Part shown: positions 16,956 through 25,056 of the stretch, in pieces
How the letters are laid out: every line of letters begins with the position of its first letter
How positions within the stretch are numbered: position 1 is the first letter of the stretch
Assembly: GCF_030063455.1 (NCBI RefSeq)
Contig: NZ_JASITB010000007.1
Coordinates: 124,001 to 188,000, forward strand
DNA: 64,000 nt
Source of the DNA: Cryobacterium sp. PH31-O1
GTDB lineage: Bacteria; Actinomycetota; Actinomycetes; Actinomycetales; Microbacteriaceae
Direction of reading: 5' to 3'
The notes under the pieces: generated by a model
What the model saw: the letters and a program-made list of their open reading frames with translations, nothing else
Databases searched by the model: none
What the model was told of the DNA's origin: nothing
Translations under genes and position numbers: made by a program

Positions 16956-17966
16956 TCAGCGGTCGTCGATGAGTTTGTCGAACCGGGCAAGAACATCGGC
17001 CGGTTTCAGAAAGGCCCGGGTAACCTCGACCTCGTGTACGAGCGTGGTGAGCAGCGCGTTGACCGGCGCCGCCAGCCCGGCCAGCTGCGCTTCCCGCACG
17101 ACCGCGCCGTTGAGGTGGTCCACTTCGGTCAGCTGGGCACGTTTGAGGCTCTGCAAGGTTGAGCCGAGATTGGCCACCGGCCCCATCTTCACCCCGATGC
17201 GCAGAGGCAGGGATTGCGCGAGAGTCACCGGCAGCCGCCCGAAAACGCGCAGGGTGCGATCCGTGAGCGCGTGCAACGATCCGAACGTCACGTTCCTGGC
17301 CACGCCCACTCGCACCGTCTCCTGCATGCTCGCGGTCAAGATCCGGCGGAGCGGGGCCGTGCCGATGACCGTCTGAACGCTCAGCCCGGTGATGGCCGGC
17401 AGGGCATTGAGCATGTTGACGACCAGCTTGGTCCACTGCGCACCGACGAAATTGTCGGTCGCGAAGGTCGGGAACGCGGTAGCCAGGATCATTTGCCAGT
17501 GCCGAGTGGCGGCATCCGCCTGGCCGCTGCCCCGACCAAGGTAGCTCGATGCTGCGGTCGTCACCCGCACCCGGCCCGGACCGATGTAGTGCGCGGCGAT
17601 CAGGGTGAGCAGCCCGAAACAGTCCGAGTGCGGCAGTAGCCCTTCGGCGATCGACACACCATCGAGGCCGTTCTGCACCACGATCACCGGTGACCCGTCG
17701 AGCATTTCGGCGTTCTCGGCGATGGCGGCTGCGGCATCCTGGGCTTTGGTGCAGATCAGCGTCAGGTCGGGGGTTTCGGTGAGAATCTCCCGCACCTGCA
17801 CGCGGCAGTGGGCGTCCCCGAAACCTCCGGTGATGCCAATTCCGTCGTCCTGAATGACCGCGCGGGCTGCCTGGTGTGCCGTGACGGTGATCTCGTGCCC
17901 GGCACGAGCGAGCAGGGCGGCGAACAGACCACCGAGGGCGCCGGCGCCGACTACAGCAATTTGCAT
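16956..17966 (-). CDS. panE: 2-dehydropantoate 2-reductase (ketopantoate reductase family)
   Basis: 336 residues. Family members reduce ketopantoate to pantoate with NADPH in CoA synthesis. The N-terminal Rossmann motif VVGAGALGGLFAALL (5-19) and the catalytic-Lys region QWTKLVVNMLNALPAITG are present. The C-terminal helical domain is longer than in E. coli PanE (303 residues) and carries the VDHLNGAVV signature. Other pathway genes are not nearby, and many PanE paralogs act on other 2-oxo acids, so the exact substrate is open. It converges on the kinase-like gene and diverges from truB. Confidence 0.8.
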   Translation of the reverse strand: MQIAVVGAGALGGLFAALLARAGHEITVTAHQAARAVIQDDGIGITGGFGDAHCRVQVREILTETPDLTLICTKAQDAAAAIAENAEMLDGSPVIVVQNGLDGVSIAEGLLPHSDCFGLLTLIAAHYIGPGRVRVTTAASSYLGRGSGQADAATRHWQMILATAFPTFATDNFVGAQWTKLVVNMLNALPAITGLSVQTVIGTAPLRRILTASMQETVRVGVARNVTFGSLHALTDRTLRVFGRLPVTLAQSLPLRIGVKMGPVANLGSTLQSLKRAQLTEVDHLNGAVVREAQLAGLAAPVNALLTTLVHEVEVTRAFLKPADVLARFDKLIDDR

Positions 17967-17972
17967 TCCCCC

Positions 17973-17978
17973 AGCCTA
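17973..17978 (-). promoter_or_regulatory. -10-like hexamer of leaderless panE
   Basis: TAGGCT on the minus strand ends 6 nt before the ATG at 17966; the spacer is G-rich (ggggga). Confidence 0.55.
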
Positions 17979-18002
17979 GATTGCGTGCTGCAAGTCGCAC
18001 GC

Positions 18003-18011
18003 TGATACCCT
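18003..18011 (+). promoter_or_regulatory. Extended -10 of leaderless truB
   Basis: TGA followed by TACCCT (18006-18011) forms a TGN-extended -10, ending 6 nt before the GTG start of truB at 18018. Confidence 0.5.
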
Positions 18012-18017
18012 CAGCAA

Positions 18018-18947
18018 GTGACCAGCGGCCTTTTACTCATCGACAAGGCGCAGGGCTGGACTAGCCATGACGCTGTCGCCCGAACCCGGCGCCTGGCCGG
18101 AACGCGCAAGGTCGGCCATGCCGGCACCCTCGACCCCATGGCGACCGGCCTGCTCGTCCTCGGCATCAACAGTTCCACCCGACTGCTCACCTACGTCGTC
18201 GGCCTTGACAAGGAATACCTCGCGACCATCCGCCTCGGCCAGGCCACCACAACGGATGACGCGGAGGGCGAGGAACTGACCCGCGCCAGCGCCGAACGGG
18301 TCGTCGCCATCACGCCCGCAGCCGTCGCGGCCGGCATTAGCGATCTCACCGGTGACATCAGCCAGCAGCCCAGCGCGGTCAGCGCCATCAAGGTGGACGG
18401 CAAACGGGCCTACGCCAGGGTGCGGGCCGGCGAAGACGTGCAGTTGCCCGCCCGCCCGGTGACTGTGAGCGAGTTCGCACTGCTCTCGAGCACCCCGCGC
18501 AATGGTTTTCTCGACCTCGAGGTGCGCGTTGAATGCGCCTCCGGCACCTATATTCGCGCCCTGGCCCGCGACCTCGGCGCCGCGCTCGGCGTCGGCGGCC
18601 ACCTCACGGCCCTGCGCCGCACCCGTATCGGCCCGTTCCGCATCGACGCCGCCGCGACGCTGCAAGATATCGACGTCGTCGCCGCCCTTATTTCACCAGC
18701 GGATGCCGCCACCCGGCTGTTGCCGCGCCTCGACCTGTCGGCCGAGCAGGCGATCGACCTCGGCCATGGCAAACGCATCCGGGTCGAACCCGATACCACC
18801 CGCACCGGCCCGGTCGCCGCCATCGCCCCCGACGGCCGACTCGTCGGACTGGTCGAGTATCGCGGCGACCAGGCCAAGTCGTTGCTGAATTTTCCGCCAG
18901 ATCTGCCCGATGAACCGCACCAGAGCGAATCGACACCCATGTCATGA
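18018..18947 (+). CDS. truB: tRNA pseudouridine(55) synthase TruB
   Basis: 309 residues from GTG. It isomerises U55 in the T-loop of tRNAs. The family motif AGTLDPMATGLLVL contains catalytic Asp39; KPxGWTS appears as DKAQGWTSHDAV at the N-terminus; SGTYIRALARDLG is the conserved C-terminal motif of the catalytic domain. A PUA-like C-terminal region follows. It heads a probable operon: the next gene overlaps it by 4 bp, and ribF lies at the end. In many genomes truB directly follows rbfA; here six genes separate them. Confidence 0.95.
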   Translation: MTSGLLLIDKAQGWTSHDAVARTRRLAGTRKVGHAGTLDPMATGLLVLGINSSTRLLTYVVGLDKEYLATIRLGQATTTDDAEGEELTRASAERVVAITPAAVAAGISDLTGDISQQPSAVSAIKVDGKRAYARVRAGEDVQLPARPVTVSEFALLSSTPRNGFLDLEVRVECASGTYIRALARDLGAALGVGGHLTALRRTRIGPFRIDAAATLQDIDVVAALISPADAATRLLPRLDLSAEQAIDLGHGKRIRVEPDTTRTGPVAAIAPDGRLVGLVEYRGDQAKSLLNFPPDLPDEPHQSESTPMS

Positions 18948-19312
18948 TCGAATGGTTCACCTGGTTTCAACTGGCCATCGCCGTGCCGGGCGGCCTGCTC
19001 TGTATCGTGCTCGGCCTGGTCGGACGCAAACCCACCGATCTCACCATGGGTGCGACCGCGCTGGTCGAACTTTTGCTGATCGTGCAGCTCGCGGCCGCGA
19101 TCGCGGCACCGCTGGCCGGCAACACGGCCACAGGCAGTCTGCTCGAGTTCTACACCTATCTGGTCAGCGCCATACTGCTGCCGGTCGTGGCCGGATTCTG
19201 GGCGCTCGTCGAACGCAGCCGCTGGAGCACGGTTATTCTCGGTGTGACCTGCCTGTCGGTCGCGGTCATGCTCTACCGCATGAATCAGATCTGGAACGTG
19301 CAGGGGAGCTGA
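18944..19312 (+). CDS. Small membrane protein, unknown function
   Basis: 122 residues, four predicted membrane helices, very little soluble sequence. It overlaps truB by 4 bp (ATGA), so it is translationally coupled to it. Similar small membrane proteins between truB and ribF are familiar from Microbacteriaceae, but I recognise no named domain. Confidence 0.75.
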   Translation: MIEWFTWFQLAIAVPGGLLCIVLGLVGRKPTDLTMGATALVELLLIVQLAAAIAAPLAGNTATGSLLEFYTYLVSAILLPVVAGFWALVERSRWSTVILGVTCLSVAVMLYRMNQIWNVQGS

Positions 19313-19373
19313 CGCGGTTCACGGGTTCGCTGCGGATGCTGCAATAATTAGTGAACCATATGAATGCCGAGCG

Positions 19374-19811
19374 ATGACAAAATCCCAGACCGAAATGACC
19401 GGCCCCGCCAATCGGGTGAGCGGCATTGGCCGACTCCTCATCGCCGTGTACGGCGTGCTGGCCCTCGCTGCCACCGGGCGATCGTTCGTTCAGATCGTGC
19501 GCGCTTTCGATGAGGCCCCGCTCGCGTACTCGCTGTCAGCCCTCGCCGCCGTGGTGTACATCGTCGCGACGATCGCCCTGGTCAGGCGCACCCTTCTCTG
19601 GTACCGCATCGCCTGGTTCACCATCGGCTTTGAACTGCTTGGCGTGCTCGTAGTGGGAACCCTCAGCCTCGTGGACCCTGCCCTGTTTCAGCACGCCACT
19701 GTGTGGTCGGTCTACGGCAGTGGCTACCTGTTCATTCCCCTCGTGCTGCCGCTGCTCGGCATGTGGTGGCTCGCGAGCCATCCCCCGACGCCATCCCGGA
19801 GCCGGGCATGA
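19374..19811 (+). CDS. Small membrane protein, unknown function
   Basis: 145 residues with a short hydrophilic N-terminus and four membrane helices. The motif RRTLLWYRIAWFTIGFELLG lies in the middle, and the C-terminal tail is Pro/Ser/Arg-rich (HPPTPSRSRA). It overlaps ribF by 4 bp. An AT-rich patch (aataattag, 19342-19350) just upstream may hold a separate promoter. No named domain recognised; the position between truB and ribF and the translational coupling to ribF are the main clues. Confidence 0.75.
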   Translation: MTKSQTEMTGPANRVSGIGRLLIAVYGVLALAATGRSFVQIVRAFDEAPLAYSLSALAAVVYIVATIALVRRTLLWYRIAWFTIGFELLGVLVVGTLSLVDPALFQHATVWSVYGSGYLFIPLVLPLLGMWWLASHPPTPSRSRA

Positions 19812-20755
19812 AATCCTTCCCCGGCGTCAACTCGGTACCGAGCGACTGGCCGGCCTCGGCCGTGAGCATCGGCAAGTTCGACGGCGTGCACGCCGGGCAC
19901 CGGGCCGTTCTCAGCGAACTTAAGGCCATTGCCGCGCGAGAGCAGCTCGCCGCCGTTGTGGTCACGTTCGACCGGCATCCGCTTGCCTTGCTGGCTCCTG
20001 AGTCATGCCCGAGCGCACTCGTCAGCGCCGAGCAGAAGCTCAAGCTGATCGCCGAGACCGGCGTTGATGCCACCCTGCTGCTTGAATTCAACCACGACCT
20101 GTCGAGCCTGCCGCCTCGGGAATTCATCGAACGCATCCTGATTACCGCCCTGCACGCCCGCTTCGTGCTGGTTGGTCGGGACTTTCGGTTCGGCGCAAAG
20201 GGTGCGGGTGATGTGGAACTGCTGCGTGAGCTCGGCGCCGAGTTCGGCTATGAGGTGCGCATGATCGACGACGTGATGCCCGATGGCGAACGCCGGGTGT
20301 CGTCGACCTGGATTCGCGAGTTGCTCGACACCGGAGCGGTGGCCGCAGCCGGCCAGTTACTCGGGCATGTGCCGACCGTGCGCGGCGTGGTCGTGCACGG
20401 CGCCGCTCGCGGTCGTGAACTGGGCTTTCCAACGGCCAACCTGTCAGCCGATTCCGAGGGCTTGATTCCCGCCGACGGCGTCTACGCTGGTTGGCTGACG
20501 GATGCCGGTGCTCGCTTCCCCGCGGCCATTTCGGTGGGCAACAACCCCACCTTCGACGGTGTCGCACAGAAGCAGGTCGAAGCCTACGTGCTCGACGAGG
20601 TCAATCTCGACCTGTACGACCACGTCGTTGACGTGTCGTTCGTGGAACGGATTCGCGGGATGGTCGCCTACTCGGGCATTGATCCGCTGATCGTGCAGAT
20701 GCGCGATGATGTCTCTCGCGCGCGCGCAATTTTGGGCCGCAAGAGCACGATCTAG
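19808..20755 (+). CDS. ribF: Bifunctional riboflavin kinase / FAD synthetase RibF
   Basis: 315 residues from the ATG at 19808, which overlaps the previous stop. It phosphorylates riboflavin to FMN and adenylates FMN to FAD. The N-terminal nucleotidyltransferase motif GKFDGVHAGH (22-31) and SSTWIRELL are present. The C-terminal flavokinase shows the PTANL motif (GFPTANLSAD) and DGVYAGW with the downstream NPTFDG. A longer frame beginning at 19703 lies inside the upstream gene and is not used. Confidence 0.95.
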   Translation: MKSFPGVNSVPSDWPASAVSIGKFDGVHAGHRAVLSELKAIAAREQLAAVVVTFDRHPLALLAPESCPSALVSAEQKLKLIAETGVDATLLLEFNHDLSSLPPREFIERILITALHARFVLVGRDFRFGAKGAGDVELLRELGAEFGYEVRMIDDVMPDGERRVSSTWIRELLDTGAVAAAGQLLGHVPTVRGVVVHGAARGRELGFPTANLSADSEGLIPADGVYAGWLTDAGARFPAAISVGNNPTFDGVAQKQVEAYVLDEVNLDLYDHVVDVSFVERIRGMVAYSGIDPLIVQMRDDVSRARAILGRKSTI

Positions 20756-20982
20756 TCCAGTCGCAGCCGGTTACCGACCGCGAACCAGGCCGTCGCCCCG
20801 AACACGGGAGCGAGGAGAACGGCCAGCACCCAATTCGTGCGCACGGTCGGGCGCAGATGGGCGGCGCGCCCGATCTGAACCATGGCTACGAGCGAGAGCC
20901 CGACTACAATCAATCCGGCCAGCAGCGCTACGCCGATGCCCACCCACCCGTAATCGCTCACATTCCCCATGCCAAGAACCAT
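20752..20982 (-). CDS. Small PLDc_N-like membrane protein
   Basis: 76 residues with two membrane helices. The second half (NWVLAVLLAPVFGATAWFAVG) resembles the phospholipase D/cardiolipin synthase N-terminal membrane domain, which is often encoded alone in actinobacteria. The stop overlaps the ribF stop tail-to-tail. The start at 20982 has a TACTCT box 5 nt upstream; an alternative ATG at 20970 would shorten it by four residues. The start codon lies inside a 22-bp palindrome, a possible operator. Confidence 0.65.
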   Translation of the reverse strand: MVLGMGNVSDYGWVGIGVALLAGLIVVGLSLVAMVQIGRAAHLRPTVRTNWVLAVLLAPVFGATAWFAVGNRLRLD

Positions 20983-20998
20983 ACCAAAGAGTATGTTT
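20977..20998. promoter_or_regulatory. 22-bp palindrome, candidate TetR operator
   Basis: aaccatac (20977-20984) and gtatgttt (20991-20998) are inverted with one mismatch around a 6-bp centre. It lies in the divergent region between the small membrane gene and a TetR regulator starting at 21098, within locally AT-rich DNA. Size and symmetry fit a TetR-family operator for autoregulation. Confidence 0.5.
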
Positions 20999-21097
20999 AT
21001 TGTATAGCCACAAAGGTGCAGATCGAGCCGTCGGGAAACTCCCGGGGGTCAGTTCGCCCCGGTACGCTGGGTGCACGAGCATTTTCCTGGGGGTTCC

Positions 21098-21757
21098 ATG
21101 CAACAACAAGCACGAGCCATTGAAACGCGCGCCGCGATAATTCGCGGCGCGGCAGCAGCATTCGAACAGCGCGGCTACGGCAGCACGTCTCTCGCCCAGG
21201 TGAGCGCGGCCGCTGGAGTCACCAAGGGCGCACTGTACTTCCACTTTGATTCCAAAGAAGCGCTCGCGGTCGCGATCATCGATGCCCAGCACGAGCAATC
21301 GGCCGGTGCGGGTCAACTGCTGCTCGAGAAGGACGTTCCCGGCCTGCGCGCCCTCATCTCGATGTCTTACGAGCTGGCTCGCCAGCTGCGCGATGACCTC
21401 ATCGTGAGCGCCGGGGTGCGCCTGACGATTGAAGCGGCCAACTTCTCAACGCCGGTGTCCGCGCCGTATCTCGACTGGATGGTCACCTGTGAGGAATTCC
21501 TGCGCCGGGCAATCACCGCGGGCGATGTCGCTCCCACGTTGGATGTGCCCGCGGCTGCGGCATTTTTCACTGCCGCCTTCACTGGAGTGCAGCTTGTCTC
21601 CGACGTGCTGAACGGTCGCAGCGACATCGACCAACGCCTGACCGAGATGTGGGCGCTGCTCCTGCCTGGCCTTGTCGTGTCCGAGCGCTGGGACGAGCTC
21701 AAAAACCTCGCGGCCGATGTGCAACGGGAACGCGCCGCGGCCGCAGCCCTAGACTGA
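21098..21757 (+). CDS. TetR family regulator, gamma-butyrolactone-receptor-like
   Basis: 219 residues from the ATG at 21098, preceded by a G-rich site (ctgggggttcc). The N-terminus (ETRAAIIRGAAAAFEQRGYG, then GVTKGALYFHFDSKEALA) resembles ScbR/ArpA-type autoregulator receptors, many of which are general TetR repressors outside Streptomyces. It is followed 4 bp later by an exporter gene, its likely target, and is divergent from the small membrane gene. Ligand unknown. An in-frame GTG at 21071 has no ribosome binding site and is less likely. Confidence 0.82.
   Translation: MQQQARAIETRAAIIRGAAAAFEQRGYGSTSLAQVSAAAGVTKGALYFHFDSKEALAVAIIDAQHEQSAGAGQLLLEKDVPGLRALISMSYELARQLRDDLIVSAGVRLTIEAANFSTPVSAPYLDWMVTCEEFLRRAITAGDVAPTLDVPAAAAFFTAAFTGVQLVSDVLNGRSDIDQRLTEMWALLLPGLVVSERWDELKNLAADVQRERAAAAALD
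21750..21755 (+). promoter_or_regulatory. -10-like hexamer before the MFS gene
   Basis: TAGACT ends 6 nt before the GTG at 21762. It overlaps the last codons of tetR, so it may be coincidental; the two genes can also be co-transcribed. Confidence 0.35.
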
Positions 21758-21761
21758 CCGA

Positions 21762-22985
21762 GTGAATACCGCCCTCTCCCGCCGACTGCTGCCGGGACGT
21801 GGCCTCGCCCTGCTGGGCATCATTCTGGTCGCGGCGAACCTGCGCACCGCGGTCGCCGCCCTCTCGCCGATCGTGACGGAGGTGGACGCCGATATTCCCC
21901 TCGGCGCGATTTCTCTGGGTGTGCTCGGCATGCTTCCGCCGGTGTGTTTCGCCCTCTTTGGCATCTTCACCCCCATGATCACACGTCGGCACGGCTTGGA
22001 GTTGCCGCTCGTGCTCGCGCTCGTGGCAATTCTTCTCGGTCACCTCACTCGCGGTCTGTCCGGCTCGCTCACCATGCTCATCCTCGGCAGTGTCATTGCG
22101 TTCGCCGGGCTCGGCGTCGGCAACGTACTCCTGCCGCCACTGGTTAAGAAATATTTCCCCGACCGCGTCGGGCTCGTTACGAGCCTCTACGTCACCGTCC
22201 TCTCTCTGAGCACACTGACCCCTGCCTTGATCGCCGTACCGGTAGCGGATGCCGCTGGCTGGCGCGTGTCACTCGGCGTGTGGATGCTGCTCGCTCTCTT
22301 CGCGCTTGTTCCCTGGGTTACCCTGCTTCTGCGGCACCGCTCTGCGAGAGTGTCCGGCCCCGTCGTTGACGAGGCCGATGCCGCGATTCTGGGTCGGCTG
22401 TGGACGTCGTCGATCGCCTGGGCGATCGCCGGCGTGTTCGCAGCCTCGTCTCTTAACGCCTACGCCATGTTCGCCTGGCTGCCCCGACTGCTCGTGGACA
22501 CCGCCGGAGTCAGTCCGGCTCAGGCCGGAACGCTGCTCGCCCTCTATGCCAGCATGGGAATTCCATGCGCGCTGATCATTCCGGTCCTCACGGCGCGTCT
22601 GACCAACGTGGGACCGCTCGTCTACGTCGGAGTGTTCGCCTTCGTGGCTGGCGACCTCGGGCTGCTATTGGTGCCAGATACCCTGACCTGGCTCTGGGTC
22701 AGCCTGGCCGGCCTCGGACCCCTGTTCTTTCCCCTCGCGCTCGTGCTCATCAACCTGCGCACCCGCACCCATGCCGGTGCCGTCGCGCTGAGCGGCTTCG
22801 TGCAAAGCGTCGGCTATACCCTGGGCGCCCTGGGACCGTTGATCTTCGGCCTGCTGCACGAGCTCAGCGGCGGGTGGAGCTGGCCACTGGGCTTTCTGAT
22901 GGCCAGCGCGCTTGCTATCATCATCGCCGGCGCCGTGATCGGTCGTCCGCACATGCTCGAGGACGACCTCGAGCGCTCGCGCTGA
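21762..22985 (+). CDS. MFS transporter, CynX/NimT family
   Basis: 407 residues, 12 membrane helices. The segment LLGIILVAANLRTAVAALSP in helix 1 is typical of the CynX/NimT (cyanate/2-nitroimidazole) branch of the major facilitator superfamily. It starts 4 bp after the TetR regulator and probably forms a regulator-exporter pair. The substrate cannot be inferred; members move small anions or export drugs. There is no ribosome binding site, so initiation is leaderless or by coupling. Confidence 0.82.
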   Translation: MNTALSRRLLPGRGLALLGIILVAANLRTAVAALSPIVTEVDADIPLGAISLGVLGMLPPVCFALFGIFTPMITRRHGLELPLVLALVAILLGHLTRGLSGSLTMLILGSVIAFAGLGVGNVLLPPLVKKYFPDRVGLVTSLYVTVLSLSTLTPALIAVPVADAAGWRVSLGVWMLLALFALVPWVTLLLRHRSARVSGPVVDEADAAILGRLWTSSIAWAIAGVFAASSLNAYAMFAWLPRLLVDTAGVSPAQAGTLLALYASMGIPCALIIPVLTARLTNVGPLVYVGVFAFVAGDLGLLLVPDTLTWLWVSLAGLGPLFFPLALVLINLRTRTHAGAVALSGFVQSVGYTLGALGPLIFGLLHELSGGWSWPLGFLMASALAIIIAGAVIGRPHMLEDDLERSR

Positions 22986-23017
22986 CACCCGGTCTTCGGG
23001 AGGAGGCCAGCGCGAGG

Positions 23018-23962
23018 TCAGGGCACCATCTCGGCGCGGTGGATCAGCGCCGCGGCACCGATCAGCGGGCCGTCGCCCGACAGCGCCGACGGCACCACAC
23101 GCACTCGGGTCGCGTAGGCGAACTGCACGCGCTGGGCGATGGCCTCCCGCGCGAACACGAGCAGGTCGCCAGTGACGTTGGAGAAGCCGCCGCCGATGGT
23201 GACGAGGTCGAGGTCGAGCAGCGTCGCGGCGGAGGCGATCGCTTGGCCGAGGGCCTGTCCGCTGCGCGCGACGGCCGCTACCGCGACCGGGTCGGCGGCC
23301 GCGTAAGCATGGGCCAAGTCTTCGCCCGACTCGCCAGAGAAGCCCTGTCTGCGCGCCCAGGCGACGGTTTTCGGTCCGGAGGCGATCGCCTCGATGCAGC
23401 CGACCCCGCCGCAGGCGCACGCATCGGAAAAGCCGCCGACCTCGATGTGACCGATATGGCCGGCGTTGCCGGTCGGCCCCGATACGGTCACTCCGCCAAG
23501 AATAAGGCCGCCGCCGATGCCGGTCGATACGATCATGCCCATCAGATTGTCGACGCCCTGACCGGCGCCCACCCAGTGCTCGGCGAGCGTGATGCACAGC
23601 CCGTCCATGCGCAGGCGTACGGGCAGGTCGGGCACGAGCGCGGCGACCAACTGTTTGAGGGGATACTCACGCCACACCGGTAAGTTCAGCGGCGACACCG
23701 CGCCGTCTCGCAGGTGAATCGGCCCTGCGCAACCGATTCCCACCCCGATCAGGGCTGCGCCGACGGGCAGGGCCGCGCGAGCCTCGGTCACCACGCTCTC
23801 GACAGCGACGGCGAGCCGCTCGCTCGACGCGGTCGCGCCGGTCGCCGCCCGGTGCCGGCTGGCGCCGAACACTACGCCGCGATCATCGACGAGGGCGGCA
23901 TCGACCTTGGTGCCGCCGACATCAACGGCGAGAACGAAACGCGACGGGGCGGAGCTGCTCAT
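23018..23962 (-). CDS. ROK family sugar kinase
   Basis: 314 residues with no helix-turn-helix, so a kinase rather than a repressor. The ATP motif AVDVGGTKVDAALVDD is at 12-27. The ROK zinc site has CACGGVGCIE (C182, C184, C189) with His in GHIGHIEV. The catalytic-Asp loop reads RMDGLCIT around Asp120, where NDAN is usual; the Asp is kept. It is divergent from a SorC-type regulator and the deoC operon, so it may phosphorylate a sugar, possibly linked to deoxyribose or aminosugar use. Substrate unproven. Confidence 0.82.
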   Translation of the reverse strand: MSSSAPSRFVLAVDVGGTKVDAALVDDRGVVFGASRHRAATGATASSERLAVAVESVVTEARAALPVGAALIGVGIGCAGPIHLRDGAVSPLNLPVWREYPLKQLVAALVPDLPVRLRMDGLCITLAEHWVGAGQGVDNLMGMIVSTGIGGGLILGGVTVSGPTGNAGHIGHIEVGGFSDACACGGVGCIEAIASGPKTVAWARRQGFSGESGEDLAHAYAAADPVAVAAVARSGQALGQAIASAATLLDLDLVTIGGGFSNVTGDLLVFAREAIAQRVQFAYATRVRVVPSALSGDGPLIGAAALIHRAEMVP

Positions 23963-23968
23963 GCATCG

Positions 23969-23974
23969 ATCGTA
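23969..23974 (-). promoter_or_regulatory. -10-like hexamer of leaderless ROK kinase gene
   Basis: TACGAT on the minus strand ends 6 nt before the ATG at 23962. Confidence 0.5.
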
Positions 23975-24010
23975 CTGGTGCCCGCACCGGTCTCTGTCCG
24001 GGCCCGGTTC

Positions 24011-24024
24011 TGCTCAGATGAGCA
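24011..24024. promoter_or_regulatory. Palindrome TGCTCA-ga-TGAGCA, candidate SorC-type operator
   Basis: A 14-bp inverted repeat, perfect except for the two central bases, lies between the divergent ROK kinase and SorC-type regulator, just upstream of the putative -35 at 24041. Half-sites of TGNNCA form are seen for other SorC/DeoR-type regulators. Confidence 0.5.
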
Positions 24025-24040
24025 ATGATATCTACGACTG

Positions 24041-24069
24041 TTGATTCGCGTGGCCAGGCGACGTAGGCT
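24041..24069 (+). promoter_or_regulatory. Promoter of the sorC-deoC operon
   Basis: TTGATT (24041-24046) and TAGGCT (24064-24069) are separated by exactly 17 bp. Transcription would start near 24076, giving a short leader of about 24 nt before the ATG at 24100. Confidence 0.55.
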
Positions 24070-24099
24070 GGCTTCAAACGATTGGACCGCGACACCACC

Positions 24100-25056
24100 A
24101 TGAGCGACACCGACGAACTCCTGTCCATCCGCGCCGCCGAGCTGTACTACGAAGAAAACCAGACCCAGGATGAGATCGGTGTTATTTTGCGCCTCACCCG
24201 CTGGAAGGTCGGTCGGTTGCTCGCCAGTGCCAGGGCCAACGGTTTCATCCGCATCGAGATCGTGCACCCGCGCGCCCGCCGGCTGCCGATCGAACGGCGC
24301 CTCCGCGAATCAACCGGCCTTACCGACGCGATCGTCGTCTCCTCCGCCGGAGTGTCCAGCGACGCTGAGCTGCAGTCGCGCACCGCACAGGCCGCCGCCG
24401 ACTATCTCACGAACCTGCGACCGATTCCGCACACCCTCGGCATCAGCTGGGGTCGAACCCTGCACGACGTCTCCCTGCACCTCAAACAGGGCTGGGCGCC
24501 GGGGGTGAACGTGGTGCAGATCAACGGCGGCGTCAGCCTCAACCAACGCACCGGCACCGCGGCATCCACTGCCGTGACGATCGCGCACAAGGCCGACGGG
24601 TCGGCCACCCTGCTGCCCAGCCCCGCCATCTTCGAACGCCTCGAAACTAAGCAGGCGATGGAAGCCGACCGCACCATTGCCGGGGTGCTCGCCCTGGCTC
24701 GCAACGCCCAGGCCTACGTCTACAGCGCCGGTCAGGCGGATGCGAATTCCGCCCTCGTCGACAGCGGCTACCTGACCGTGGAACAGATCAACGACCTTGT
24801 GGCGAAGGGCGCCGTCGGCGACGTCGTCGGCCGTTACATCGACAGGCACGGTCGCATCGTCGACCCGGAACTTAACGAGCGCACTGTCGGGATTCAAATC
24901 GACCAGTTGCGCCGTGCCCCACTCACCATCGCGGTTATCTCCGGAAACACCAAGCACGCCATCGCCCGCGCCGTCGTGCGCAACGGGTTGTGCACCGTGC
25001 TGGTGACCGACGAAGACACCGCGAACGCCCTGCTTCAGGAAAAGGACACCCCATGA
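24100..25056 (+). CDS. SorC/DeoR-type sugar-responsive transcriptional regulator
   Basis: 318 residues from the ATG at 24100 (an in-frame TTG at 24082 is possible). The N-terminal helix-turn-helix (AAELYYEENQTQDEIGVILR, then WKVGRLLASAR) is followed by a phosphosugar-binding domain (GISWGRTLHDVS, VVQINGGV, GAVGDVVGRYID), the organisation of B. subtilis DeoR and other SorC proteins. It overlaps deoC by 4 bp, so it most likely senses deoxyribose 5-phosphate or a related phosphosugar and controls the deoC-ALDH operon and perhaps the divergent ROK kinase. Confidence 0.88.
   Translation: MSDTDELLSIRAAELYYEENQTQDEIGVILRLTRWKVGRLLASARANGFIRIEIVHPRARRLPIERRLRESTGLTDAIVVSSAGVSSDAELQSRTAQAAADYLTNLRPIPHTLGISWGRTLHDVSLHLKQGWAPGVNVVQINGGVSLNQRTGTAASTAVTIAHKADGSATLLPSPAIFERLETKQAMEADRTIAGVLALARNAQAYVYSAGQADANSALVDSGYLTVEQINDLVAKGAVGDVVGRYIDRHGRIVDPELNERTVGIQIDQLRRAPLTIAVISGNTKHAIARAVVRNGLCTVLVTDEDTANALLQEKDTP

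Noticed and set aside
22565..23683. 372-codon plus-strand frame over the MFS end and the ROK kinase
   Set aside because: Overlaps two well-supported genes and is Arg/Ala/Gly-rich without any motif.
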